From the NCBI GenBank assembly GCA_027065635.1, contig JAMONQ010000025.1, positions 1 to 8,116 of the forward strand: a DNA stretch of 8,116 nt, in the 5' to 3' direction. Source of the stretch: Campylobacterales bacterium (GTDB lineage Bacteria; Campylobacterota; Campylobacteria; Campylobacterales; Hydrogenimonadaceae). The position numbers and the translations under genes were made by a program. The notes under the pieces were generated by a model, which made no database searches, was not told the DNA's origin, and saw nothing but the letters and a program-made list of their open reading frames with translations. The first letter of the stretch is position 1. Every line of letters begins with the position of its first letter. Shown in pieces: positions 1-6,231 of the stretch.

Positions 1-247
1 CGGTCTAAAAGAGCTCGAGGAATATATTGAGTTCGGTGCGAGTCCGCGCGCCTCGATCGATCTTTTCAAGGCGAGCCGGGCGGTGGCGCTGATACGCGGG
101 AACGACTATGTCACTCCCGTAGATGTAGCGGAAGTGCTCCACGACGTACTGCGTCACAGGATCATTCTCGGCTACAAGGCTGAGGCCGCCGGGATAACCA
201 GTGACGACGTGATTACGAAGATCCAAAAGGCCGTACCGCTGCCATGA
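1..247 (+). CDS. MoxR-family AAA+ ATPase, C-terminal fragment (5' end outside window)
   Basis: Reading from base 2 gives 81 residues ending at a TGA at 245-247. The fragment contains the MoxR C-terminal lid signature: GASPRAS, then a helix with ALIRGNDYVTPVDV, then VLRHRI and a final short helix. These match the AAA_lid region of MoxR ATPases. The Walker A and B motifs lie upstream of the window, so ATPase activity is inferred from the family. MoxR proteins are cytoplasmic hexameric ATPases thought to act as chaperones with VWA-domain partners. Here the stop overlaps the start of the DUF58 gene as ATGA, so this is an upstream gene of the bat operon. The overall assignment is firm, but the full length and start cannot be seen. 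Confidence 0.93.
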   Translation, partial: GLKELEEYIEFGASPRASIDLFKASRAVALIRGNDYVTPVDVAEVLHDVLRHRIILGYKAEAAGITSDDVITKIQKAVPLP

Positions 248-1071
248 ACAGAAAGCTGAACACCCTCCTGATAAAGACCAGGCGGCGCCTTTTCGGACAG
301 AATGTCGGCAACAACATCTCTGCCTTCAAGGGTAACGGAATAGATTTTGCGGAGTTGAAAGAGTATAGTTACGGCGACGACGTTCGCAAAATCAACTGGA
401 AAGTGACCGCAAGAGAGCAAAAACCGTATATCAACGTCTTCAACGAGGAGAGGGAACTCAATATCGTAATAGGCTTTCTGCTGTCCGGTTCCATCTATTT
501 CGGATCGTACCGGCAGAAACAGGAGGTGATGGCGGAGGTTTTGGGGCTCTTGTCCTTTTCTGCGCTGAAAAACTCCGACAAGGTAACAACACTCTTTTTC
601 GATGAAACCCCGGTGCGCTTTTTCAAACCGACCAAGAGCCAAAAGAGTGCAACCGCCGCCCTGGAGTATGCATTGAGCGTAGATGTTCTCGGCAAAAGGG
701 GTGACGCCGGGGCGCTCGCCGAGTATCTTCTAAAAAGTGTGAAGGAGCGCTCGATAGTACTTCTTGTAGGAGATTTTTACGATATGCCGGATCTCTCTTA
801 TCTTGGTGCGAAGCATGAAACATATGCTGTCGTGGTCAGGGATCGATTCGAGGAGGAGCCGGAACTTTTCGGCGAGTACGAGCTTGTCGATCCGGTCACC
901 GGGGCCGATAGCCGTCTGGAACTCGACGAGGGTGTGATCGCTGCATACCGCAGAGAGATCGAACGTCACGACGAGGAGCTCTTTTTGCATTTCAGGAAAA
1001 ACCGAATCGCATATACGAAAATCTATACGGACGAGGATCCGTTTACCAAGCTTAGAGAGATGCTCAAATGA
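244..1071 (+). CDS. DUF58 domain protein of the MoxR/Bat operon
   Basis: The product has 275 residues and no obvious membrane helix or signal peptide, so it is probably cytoplasmic. The DUF58 signature is clear at residues 32-57: GIDFAELKEYSYGDDVRKIN followed by WKVTAR, then the FNEEREL segment and a hydrophobic beta strand. The second half looks like a degenerate VWA-like fold, with hydrophobic strands such as SIVLLVGDFYD, but it lacks a full DxSxS metal site. DUF58 proteins nearly always sit directly after moxR and are assumed to work with it; the biochemical role is unknown. The ATG at 244 overlaps the moxR stop and has only a weak, distant ribosome site (AAAAGG at 225-230), so translation is probably coupled to moxR. 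The assignment is confident; the function is not established. Confidence 0.93.
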   Translation: MNRKLNTLLIKTRRRLFGQNVGNNISAFKGNGIDFAELKEYSYGDDVRKINWKVTAREQKPYINVFNEERELNIVIGFLLSGSIYFGSYRQKQEVMAEVLGLLSFSALKNSDKVTTLFFDETPVRFFKPTKSQKSATAALEYALSVDVLGKRGDAGALAEYLLKSVKERSIVLLVGDFYDMPDLSYLGAKHETYAVVVRDRFEEEPELFGEYELVDPVTGADSRLELDEGVIAAYRREIERHDEELFLHFRKNRIAYTKIYTDEDPFTKLREMLK

Positions 1072-1472
1072 ACGAAGTACTGCAGAAGCTGAAGGATATA
1101 AAACCGCCCGTTGAGGTACCGGATAACTCTTTGTGGCTTCTGGTCGCTCTTTTGGCGCTTTTGATGGTCGCAGCGGGAGCTCTTTTTTGGTTTCTGAAAA
1201 GAGGTTCAAAAAAGAGAAAGAGAAGAAGAAAGGATCCGGTAGAGATAGCGAAATCGAAGCTCGGAGAGATAGATTTCAAGGATACCAAGAGGGCCGTTTA
1301 TACATTTGACGAGTTTTTTCCGGTCGTAGCGGCGGGTGATCCGGAGTTGATGGAGGAGTTTCAAAAGCTCTTCGAGGATCTGCAGAGGTATAAATACAAA
1401 AAAGAGGTGCCGCCGCTGCAAAAAGAGGATAGAGAGAGGATCGAAGCGTTGATAAAGAGGGTAGTTTCATGA
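1068..1472 (+). CDS. Small single-helix membrane protein, DUF4381-like, of the Bat operon
   Basis: The product has 134 residues. The N-terminal LKDIKPPVEVP segment (about residues 8-18) resembles the 'L-DI-P' start of DUF4381 proteins, which occupy this position between DUF58 and the first VWA gene. One transmembrane helix spans about residues 22-43 and is followed at once by a very basic stretch (K44 to K55, KRGSKKRKRRRK). By the positive-inside rule this places the C-terminal 90 residues in the cytoplasm, where they could contact MoxR or DUF58. The tail is a charged, helical domain without recognised catalytic motifs. Start and stop overlap both neighbours as ATGA. Family assignment rests on position, size and the N-terminal pattern, so it is moderately sure; the role is unknown. 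Confidence 0.8.
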   Translation: MNEVLQKLKDIKPPVEVPDNSLWLLVALLALLMVAAGALFWFLKRGSKKRKRRRKDPVEIAKSKLGEIDFKDTKRAVYTFDEFFPVVAAGDPELMEEFQKLFEDLQRYKYKKEVPPLQKEDRERIEALIKRVVS

Positions 1473-2356
1473 GCGTTGAGTTCGGTTTCGAGTATCCGGC
1501 ACTCTTTTCTCTGCTGATACTCTATCTGCTGTGTGTTCGTTTTTGCAAACCGAGGTACGGAGGTCTTCTCTTTCCGGGAGCTCTCATGCTCGAAGCTGCC
1601 GGGTCGAAACGGCTGAAGCTTCGTTCGTTCCTGAAATTTGCGGCTTTCGCTCTGCTCGTTACGGCACTCGCTTCACCGGTCGTCAAAAACGAGGTGCGAA
1701 TCGAAAACGACAAGGGGTACGAAATCTCTTTGATCCTGGATGCGAGCGGCTCCATGGCCGAGGGAGGCAAGTTCGATATAGTCAAGCGTATCGTAGAGTC
1801 GTTTGTAAGGGAACGCAGGCATGACAAGATCGGGTTGACGATCTTTGCCGACTTCGCCTATGTCGCCGTCCCTTTGACCTACGACAAGGCATCTTTGCTG
1901 AGGCTTCTGGAGAAGATCGAAGTCGGCATCGCCGGAACGAGCCGTACCGCCTTGTATGAAGCTCTCTTTATGAGTACGAAGCTTTTTAGGGATTCGGATG
2001 CCAAAAACAAGATTGCCATTCTGCTTACGGACGGTATGGACAATGCCGGCACTGTGCCGCTGGAAGTAGCCGTAAATACAGCCAGAAAGTACGGCATAAA
2101 AGTCTATACGATCGGTGTCGGACAGCCTGGAGACTTCAATCCGTACGTGCTTGAAAAGATAGCGAACGAGACCGGCGGCAAATACTTCGCTGCCGATAGC
2201 GTAAAGAGACTCGAAGAGGTCTACAAAACGATCGACAGGCTCGAAAAGAGTGATATAAAGGCGGATAGTTATGTCAAAAAGAGTTACTACTATGCATGGC
2301 CGCTTTCGGCTGCGCTTTTGTTGATGGCGGCGCTTCTTTTCTGGAGGCGAAGATGA
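1469..2356 (+). CDS. batA: BatA-like VWA domain membrane protein
   Basis: The product has 295 residues. Hydrophobic helices lie at about 6-26, 54-72 and 273-292, with a VWA domain between the second and third. The metal-ion-dependent adhesion site is complete: D91-A-S93-G-S95, T157 in GTSRTA, and D188 in LLTDGMD. Basic residues between the first two helices (RFCKPR, KRLKLR) and the terminal RRR indicate cytoplasmic loops, so the VWA domain should be periplasmic. The ATG at 1469 overlaps the previous stop and is preceded by AAAGAGGG seven bases away. Bat VWA proteins are proposed partners of MoxR; the original link to aerotolerance comes from Bacteroides and may not transfer here. The VWA assignment is very sure; the name BatA is based on gene order. 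Confidence 0.93.
   Translation: MSVEFGFEYPALFSLLILYLLCVRFCKPRYGGLLFPGALMLEAAGSKRLKLRSFLKFAAFALLVTALASPVVKNEVRIENDKGYEISLILDASGSMAEGGKFDIVKRIVESFVRERRHDKIGLTIFADFAYVAVPLTYDKASLLRLLEKIEVGIAGTSRTALYEALFMSTKLFRDSDAKNKIAILLTDGMDNAGTVPLEVAVNTARKYGIKVYTIGVGQPGDFNPYVLEKIANETGGKYFAADSVKRLEEVYKTIDRLEKSDIKADSYVKKSYYYAWPLSAALLLMAALLFWRRR
2343..2347 (+). promoter_or_regulatory. Ribosome binding site that fixes the batB start
   Basis: GGAGG lies five bases before the ATG at 2353, at the very end of batA. It favours 2353 over the in-frame upstream ATG at 2296, which would add 19 residues and overlap batA by about 60 bases. The start at 2353 also gives the expected N-terminus, MSFVYPELLLL, with the first membrane helix. 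Confidence 0.75.
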
Positions 2357-3351
2357 GTTTTGTTTATCCGGAACTACTGCTTCTGATTTTTTTGTTGCCG
2401 CCTCTTTGGTATTTGACAGGAGGTGGAGAGAACGAGTTGAAACGGCGTTTTAGTCCCGAGCTCTACAAAAAGATGCGAATCGCCGGAGGCGGATTGTCAA
2501 GAAGCGGCAGACGCGCGCTGCTTCTTGGTGCCGTCGCCTTTGGTATCGTCGCCCTTGCGCGTCCGGTCATAGAGAAGGGCGAAATCAGAATAGGAGGCGA
2601 GACAACGGATCTGGTCGTTGCGTTCGATATCTCCCGTTCTATGTTCGCGAACGATCTGTATCCGAACAGACTGGAGATGGCAAAGCGCAAGTTTCACGAT
2701 CTGCTCGGATATATGAAAGATACCCGTATCGCAGTGATCGGATTCAGCTCCAGAGCCTTTCTGGTCGCTCCGCTCACCAGGGACTACTCGTCACTCAGGT
2801 ATCTGGTGGATCATATGGGGCTCGACTTCGTCTCTTTGAAGGGTACCGACATGATGGCGCCGCTCGAGGTGACTTCCGATCTTTTGAAAGAGAGAAAAAG
2901 CAAAGCGCTGCTGCTCTTTACCGACGGTGGAGACGCCAAAGACTTCAGCGAGGAGATCGCTTACGCAAAAGCTCACGGCATCACTATCTTTATATATGCT
3001 CTGGGCACCAAAAAGGGCGGGATAATGAAGCTCGAGGATGGAAGTGTGGTGCGCGATGTGAACGGCGATGCGGTCGTTACACATCTCAATCCGGCAATTA
3101 GCGCGCTCGCATCGGCTACGGGCGGGCTCTATATGGAGTATTCTCTACGCTCTGGCGACATGAGGGCGCTCGCATCGGCTATTCGCGCAAGCCTTGAAAC
3201 GCAAAAGAGTAAAGAGCGTACCATAAAGGATAGAAAGGAGCTGTTCTACTACCCGCTTGCGACCGCTCTTTTGCTCTATTTAGCGAGTCTCTTTTCACTA
3301 CCGTCCGAAAGGAGAGGCAATCACTTCAAAAGAGAAGGAGCGGTCGAATGA
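2353..3351 (+). CDS. batB: BatB-like VWA domain membrane protein
   Basis: The product has 332 residues from the ATG at 2353. Layout parallels BatA: membrane helices at about 6-24, 51-69 and 297-316, and a VWA domain between the second and third. The metal site is complete: D92-I-S94-R-S96, T165 in GTDMMAP, and D191 in LFTDGGD. The loop between the first helices (LKRRF, YKKMR, RSGRR) and the tail after the last helix (SERR, FKRE) are basic, so the VWA domain should face the periplasm. The FDISRSMFANDLYPNRLEMA stretch is typical of BatA/BatB proteins. BatA and BatB are probably ancient duplicates that may form a hetero-complex. A 16-bp in-frame direct repeat encodes ALASA twice near the end of the domain. 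The stop overlaps batC as ATGA. Confidence 0.94.
   Translation: MSFVYPELLLLIFLLPPLWYLTGGGENELKRRFSPELYKKMRIAGGGLSRSGRRALLLGAVAFGIVALARPVIEKGEIRIGGETTDLVVAFDISRSMFANDLYPNRLEMAKRKFHDLLGYMKDTRIAVIGFSSRAFLVAPLTRDYSSLRYLVDHMGLDFVSLKGTDMMAPLEVTSDLLKERKSKALLLFTDGGDAKDFSEEIAYAKAHGITIFIYALGTKKGGIMKLEDGSVVRDVNGDAVVTHLNPAISALASATGGLYMEYSLRSGDMRALASAIRASLETQKSKERTIKDRKELFYYPLATALLLYLASLFSLPSERRGNHFKREGAVE
3103..3181 (+). repeat. 16-bp direct repeat pair inside batB
   Basis: GCGCTCGCATCGGCTA occurs exactly at 3103-3118 and again at 3166-3181, 63 bases apart and in the same frame. Each copy encodes ALASA plus one base. It may be a small internal duplication or chance codon convergence on two similar helices. 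Confidence 0.6.
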
Positions 3352-4163
3352 AAAAAGGGATCTTCGTCGTACTCTTGGCAGTATCTCTGCTAAATGGAGG
3401 GGTGTTTGATTTCATGACGCTTGAAAAGGCCCGGGAAGCGTATGCAAAAGGGGAGTATGAAAAAGCCGCGAAGCTTTATGAAAAGATTGCCGCAAACGGC
3501 TCCGACGAGGCAAAATTCAACGCCGCGGACGCTCTTTACAAGGCGGGTGACTATGCCGCCGCCTTGAGGCTTTATGAAGGAGTGAACAAAAAGAGTCTCG
3601 AGTTTGAAAAGTATCACAATATCGGAAACACATACGCTCTGCTTGGAAAGATCGACGAAGCGATAGAAGCCTACAGGAGGGCTTTAAAGATCAGGGAGGA
3701 TCCGGATACAAGATACAATCTGAAGCTTCTCGAAGAGATGAAACGCAAGAAAGAGCGAAACAAGAAAGATCGAAACCGAAACAGCGAAAAAGAGAACCGA
3801 AACCAAAAAGAGAGTTCGAAAAACACAAAAGAGAAGGGTGAACAGAAAGAGAACGCAGAGGAAGAGAAAGGATCATCCGGCAAGCGCGAAAAAGAGCAAA
3901 AAGAGAGTGAAAACATGGAGTCAAAAAAGAGTGGTCGAAAAGAGAAAGAAGAGAAGATGAGAGAAAAGGATAGCAAGAGCAAAAAAGAGAACGCAGATGA
4001 AAAAGAGAAGATGATGAATGCAGAGGCGAAGGAGGAGCCCATCAGCGATATGGAGCTCAGGAAATGGAACGAAGAGCTCAATCGGCGCGGAATACATACG
4101 CTGATGCTCCCGCTGCCGACAAAAGAGCGCAAAGGAGGTGTAGATGAGATCGGTGAGTGGTAG
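3348..4163 (+). CDS. batC: BatC-like TPR protein with long charged disordered tail
   Basis: The product has 271 residues. Residues 1 to about 18 form a signal-peptide-like segment (MKKGIFVVLLAVSLL) without a lipobox cysteine, so export to the periplasm is likely. Residues 24-118 form about three tetratricopeptide repeats, with typical patterns A-Y-G-Y-A-LYE, ALYKAGDYAAAL and NIGNTYALLGKIDEAIEAYR. Residues 131-230 are a highly charged linker rich in K, E, R and N. Residues 231-271 return to ordinary composition, with MELRKWNEEL and TLMLPLP, and end in EIGEW; this C-terminal patch looks conserved in type with other TPR Bat proteins. TPRs bind proteins, so it may scaffold the VWA and BatD proteins. 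AAGGAG at 3335-3340 precedes the ATG by seven bases. Naming of Bat TPR genes varies between genomes, so the symbol is tentative. Confidence 0.88.
   Translation: MKKGIFVVLLAVSLLNGGVFDFMTLEKAREAYAKGEYEKAAKLYEKIAANGSDEAKFNAADALYKAGDYAAALRLYEGVNKKSLEFEKYHNIGNTYALLGKIDEAIEAYRRALKIREDPDTRYNLKLLEEMKRKKERNKKDRNRNSEKENRNQKESSKNTKEKGEQKENAEEEKGSSGKREKEQKESENMESKKSGRKEKEEKMREKDSKSKKENADEKEKMMNAEAKEEPISDMELRKWNEELNRRGIHTLMLPLPTKERKGGVDEIGEW
3738..4037 (+). other. Purine-rich tract encoding a 100-residue K/E polyampholyte in batC
   Basis: This stretch encodes residues 131-230 of BatC. Counting by hand, 27 are Lys, 25 Glu, 8 Arg and 3 Asp, and no Leu, Ile, Val, Phe, Tyr, Trp, Pro, Cys or His occurs. The coding strand is correspondingly dominated by A and G, with frequent AAAGAGAA-like words but no exact tandem unit. 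Long helix or disorder is expected. Confidence 0.85.
4132..4140 (+). promoter_or_regulatory. Full-length Shine-Dalgarno site for batD
   Basis: AAGGAGGTG is a nine-base match to the complement of the usual 3' end of bacterial 16S rRNA. Its GGAGG core lies five bases before the ATG at 4144. It sits inside the last codons of batC and picks the batD start, allowing ribosomes to load independently of the overlap. Confidence 0.85.
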
Positions 4164-5700
4164 ATGGTTGGTTCTGTTACTTCTTGTCCCTCTGTTGGCC
4201 GCGGCGGCATCGGTTCGTCTGGAGGTCGACAAGCGCTCTATAGTCGAAGGGGATACCGTCACATTCACCATTACGGCCGAAGGTAGGGATGTAAAATTCC
4301 CGGTGGTCAAGTCGATAGGCGGTTTTCCAATCCTCACCACCGCAAAAAAGAGCAGTATCTCCATTGTCAACGGTACGGTAAGCAGGTCGATCTCCAAAAG
4401 CTACACTTTCGCCCCTATGAAAGATGTCAAGATTCCTCCGCTCGAGGTAGAGGTGGATGGAAAGCTTTTTGAAACGGAGCCTGTAGAGATATCGGTCGGT
4501 CATATACAGAAGCAGCACCGAAACGGCGGCGACAGCCCATCCTTGAGCCTGATTCTCGACAAGAACGAGAGCCGCGTGGGAGAGGCTTTGAGGATGGAGG
4601 TTCTTGTAAAGTATCCAAAAGATAGAAACTATGTGGACGTTCAGGTTCAGCGCCCGGAGTTTGCCAATTTCTGGATAAAACAGATAGGAGACAAGGAGGT
4701 ATATGACGACGACGGCTATCGTGTGATCAGATACCGCTACCTGATATTTCCCCAAAAAGCCGGCAGGTTCGAGTTGGGACCGTTGCAGGCGACTCTGGCA
4801 AGAAGAGTGAAAATCAAGAGTCCGTTGGCGAACGATCCATTTTTCGATGACGACTTTTTCGGCTCCATGTTCGCGAGGCTGGAGAGAAGAAACATAGTCT
4901 CCGGCAAGATCGCGGTGAAGGTGGATCCTCTCCCTTCGGGAGTCGATCTAAACGGTCTTTTCGATATAGAAGCCGAGGCCGACAAAACGAGAGTGGAGGC
5001 TAACAAGCCGGTCCATGTCACAGTAAAGGTAAACGGTATCGGCAATATCGACGATGTAAAAAAGTTCGAGCCGGATATTCCGGATGCTGTAGTCTATGCG
5101 GACGATCCGAAGATCGAAGCATATATCCAAAACGGAGAGTACGGCGGCACCTTTACCCAGAGGATCACTATCGTTGCCGACAGGAACTTTACCGTTCCCT
5201 CTTTTGAGATCAGATACTTCGACCCGAAGAGTAAAAAGGTCGTCTCAAAGAGAACGGATCCGATAGAGATCGAGGTGGTCGGTGCAGTCGCCGCAAACAA
5301 GAGTACATCACCGGAACATGCAAACGAGACTCTCTTTGAGGGTGCAGGCAAGCTTGAAAAAGAGGAGCGTGCGGTATCGGCAAAAGTCGGCGAAGAGACA
5401 CGATGGCTATATCTGCTGACAGGATTCGCGGCCGGGGCTGCCTGTGCGTACCTGTTTTTGGCCGCTCGAGGCTACAGGAGGCGCAAAAAGCCGAAAGAAA
5501 AACCCCTCTCAAAGAGGGTCGTGGCGGCTAAAAGCGACAAGGAGCTACTCGAGCTGCTGCTCCCTTATGTCAGGCAAAGCGAAGTGATAGAGGCGGAGGT
5601 GAGGAAGCTCGAAGAGAATATATATAAAAACGGTAAAAACAGAGTGGACAAGGATAGCATAATAGAGGAGCTGGAGTGGCTCGAAGAGGAGGCTCGATAG
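4144..5700 (+). CDS. batD: BatD-like periplasmic membrane-anchored protein
   Basis: The product has 518 residues. A signal peptide covers about residues 1-22 (RWLVLLLLVPLLAAAAS). The exported part holds repeated beta-sandwich-like segments starting near residue 23 (VRLEVDKRSIVEGDTVTFTI), near 133 (SLSLILDKNESRVGEAL) and near 273 (EAEADKTRVEANKPVHVTVK), the pattern of BatD 'oxygen tolerance' proteins. A membrane helix at 421-441 is followed by the basic stop-transfer RRRKK and a 77-residue cytoplasmic tail with acidic, probably coiled helices. The protein thus spans the inner membrane and could pass signals between periplasmic VWA domains and cytoplasmic MoxR/DUF58; that is inference. It starts inside batC, overlapping by 20 bp, with a very strong ribosome site. 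It is the last gene of the operon, and a terminator hairpin includes its stop codon. Confidence 0.92.
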   Translation: MRSVSGRWLVLLLLVPLLAAAASVRLEVDKRSIVEGDTVTFTITAEGRDVKFPVVKSIGGFPILTTAKKSSISIVNGTVSRSISKSYTFAPMKDVKIPPLEVEVDGKLFETEPVEISVGHIQKQHRNGGDSPSLSLILDKNESRVGEALRMEVLVKYPKDRNYVDVQVQRPEFANFWIKQIGDKEVYDDDGYRVIRYRYLIFPQKAGRFELGPLQATLARRVKIKSPLANDPFFDDDFFGSMFARLERRNIVSGKIAVKVDPLPSGVDLNGLFDIEAEADKTRVEANKPVHVTVKVNGIGNIDDVKKFEPDIPDAVVYADDPKIEAYIQNGEYGGTFTQRITIVADRNFTVPSFEIRYFDPKSKKVVSKRTDPIEIEVVGAVAANKSTSPEHANETLFEGAGKLEKEERAVSAKVGEETRWLYLLTGFAAGAACAYLFLAARGYRRRKKPKEKPLSKRVVAAKSDKELLELLLPYVRQSEVIEAEVRKLEENIYKNGKNRVDKDSIIEELEWLEEEAR

Positions 5701-5717
5701 AGCCTTCTGCGTTTTTT
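5687..5717 (+). terminator. Intrinsic terminator overlapping the batD stop codon
   Basis: Bases 5687-5695 pair with 5700-5708 to form a nine-base-pair stem with one G-T wobble (G5689 with T5706) around a GATA loop. Three bases later comes a run of six T at 5712-5717. This is the standard intrinsic terminator layout. The last base of the batD TAG stop begins the right arm. On the other strand the hairpin is not followed by a T-run, so it serves only the bat operon. Confidence 0.85.
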
Positions 5718-5722
5718 GAAAA

Positions 5723-6187
5723 TCACCTTCTAAGTGTCGCGACAAGTCTTCTTCTCTTTAAAAGCATAGAGAGAGCGTCGCCAATATCGTTGCAAACGAT
5801 ATTGGCACTTCTCATAGCGTCGGCGGCGCAACCCTCCTTGCCGATTACCGCCACCCCAATCGCCGCGGTTTCGAGCATCCTTTTGTCGTTGTTTCCGTTT
5901 CCTATTGCGATACACCTTTCCGCTTTTAGAGATTGTACATAGGCCGCTTTCTCCTCTGTGTGGTCACCGCTTTGAAGAATCTTCAGTACAAACCCGAGCC
6001 CCTCTATCTCCTTTTTGACACTGCCGAACGTATCGGCTGTAACGATATGCACTCTGAAACTCGATGAGAGCTCAGTCAGAAGATCTTTGGCCACGGCGAG
6101 CATTTTCCCGTCCAAAGCCACGGTTCCGTTGTAGTCGCATACGATATTTTCTATATTCATCACTCCGTAACCAGGTATTTCTATCAT
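5723..6187 (-). CDS. HAD-superfamily phosphatase, soluble P-type ATPase-like (COG4087 type)
   Basis: The product has 154 residues and no membrane helix, so it is cytoplasmic. HAD motifs occur in order: motif I at residues 18-22 (DYNGT, with nucleophile D18), motif II T50 in IVTAD, the lysine K80 in EEKAAYV, and motif III GNGNND at 96-101. The second motif I Asp is Asn (N20), and motif III has Asn at 97 in place of the usual Asp; as I recall, DxNGT and GNGxND are normal for the small proteins annotated as 'soluble P-type ATPase' and shared with P-type ATPase catalytic domains (DKTGT, GDGxND). There is no cap domain, so a small or macromolecular phospho-substrate is possible; the true substrate is unknown. 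The start is backed by GAGGAG five bases upstream. It runs opposite to batD and divergent from selD. Confidence 0.87.
   Translation of the reverse strand: MIEIPGYGVMNIENIVCDYNGTVALDGKMLAVAKDLLTELSSSFRVHIVTADTFGSVKKEIEGLGFVLKILQSGDHTEEKAAYVQSLKAERCIAIGNGNNDKRMLETAAIGVAVIGKEGCAADAMRSANIVCNDIGDALSMLLKRRRLVATLRR
5780..5806. repeat. 27-bp perfect palindrome with 12-bp arms inside the HAD gene
   Basis: GCCAATATCGTT at 5780-5791 is an exact inverted copy of AACGATATTGGC at 5795-5806, with a three-base GCA spacer. It encodes residues 128-136 (ANIVCNDIG) of the HAD protein. There is no T-run on either side, so it is not an ordinary terminator. It could be a protein-binding site, an mRNA hairpin near the 3' end, or chance. 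Confidence 0.8.
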
Positions 6188-6192
6188 GTCCG

Positions 6193-6198
6193 CTCCTC
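6193..6198 (-). promoter_or_regulatory. Ribosome binding site of the HAD phosphatase gene
   Basis: On the minus strand GAGGAG lies five bases before the ATG that begins at 6187. This supports the longer start (MIEIPGYG) over the in-frame ATG nine codons later, and the longer form carries the usual N-terminal strand of this family. Confidence 0.7.
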
Positions 6199-6212
6199 GT
6201 TTCCGGTTTGGG

Positions 6213-6221
6213 TGCTATAAT
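6213..6221 (+). promoter_or_regulatory. Extended -10 promoter for selD-mnmH
   Basis: TGCTATAAT combines a perfect TATAAT (6216-6221) with an upstream TG at the extended -10 position. No good -35 box is seen at the expected distance (CTCCTC at 6193-6198), which fits the weak -35 known for Campylobacter and Helicobacter housekeeping promoters. Transcription should begin near 6228, leaving a leader of about 29 bases before the selD ATG. The selD ribosome site is weak (GGA at 6248-6250). Confidence 0.75.
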
Positions 6222-6225
6222 AATC

Positions 6226-6231
6226 TTTATA
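6226..6231 (-). promoter_or_regulatory. Possible -10 box for the HAD gene (divergent)
   Basis: On the minus strand TATAAA at 6226-6231 could drive the HAD gene, with a start near 6219 and a leader of about 30 bases. TATAGT at 6234-6239 is an alternative. Either would overlap the selD promoter, so only one polymerase could bind at a time. The AT-rich context makes chance matches likely. Confidence 0.35.

Noticed and set aside
2296..2352. Longer batB start at ATG 2296, adding 19 residues
   Set aside because: It overlaps batA by about 60 bases, has no good ribosome site, and adds a non-family N-terminus. The ATG at 2353 has GGAGG and fits the ATGA overlap pattern.
3738..4037. Purine-rich tract as a CRISPR array or tandem satellite
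   Set aside because: There is no fixed repeat unit or spacing; the similarity comes from K and E codons.
3671..4210. Long minus-strand open frame rich in Ser and Phe opposite batC
   Set aside because: It is the mirror of the K/E-rich codons (TTT, TCT, CTC), has no ribosome site or domain, and lies opposite a well-supported gene.
4177..4755. Long minus-strand open frame opposite batD
   Set aside because: The plus-strand batD is clearly coding with a signal peptide and family pattern; the reverse frame shows no recognisable features.
4930..4942. Hairpin CTCCC-TTC-GGGAG within batD
   Set aside because: It is only five base pairs, lies mid-gene and lacks a T-run, so chance is the simplest explanation.
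5504..5518. Hairpin CCCTCT-CAA-AGAGGG within batD
   Set aside because: It has a short six-base-pair stem in coding sequence with no T-run; not a terminator and no other support.
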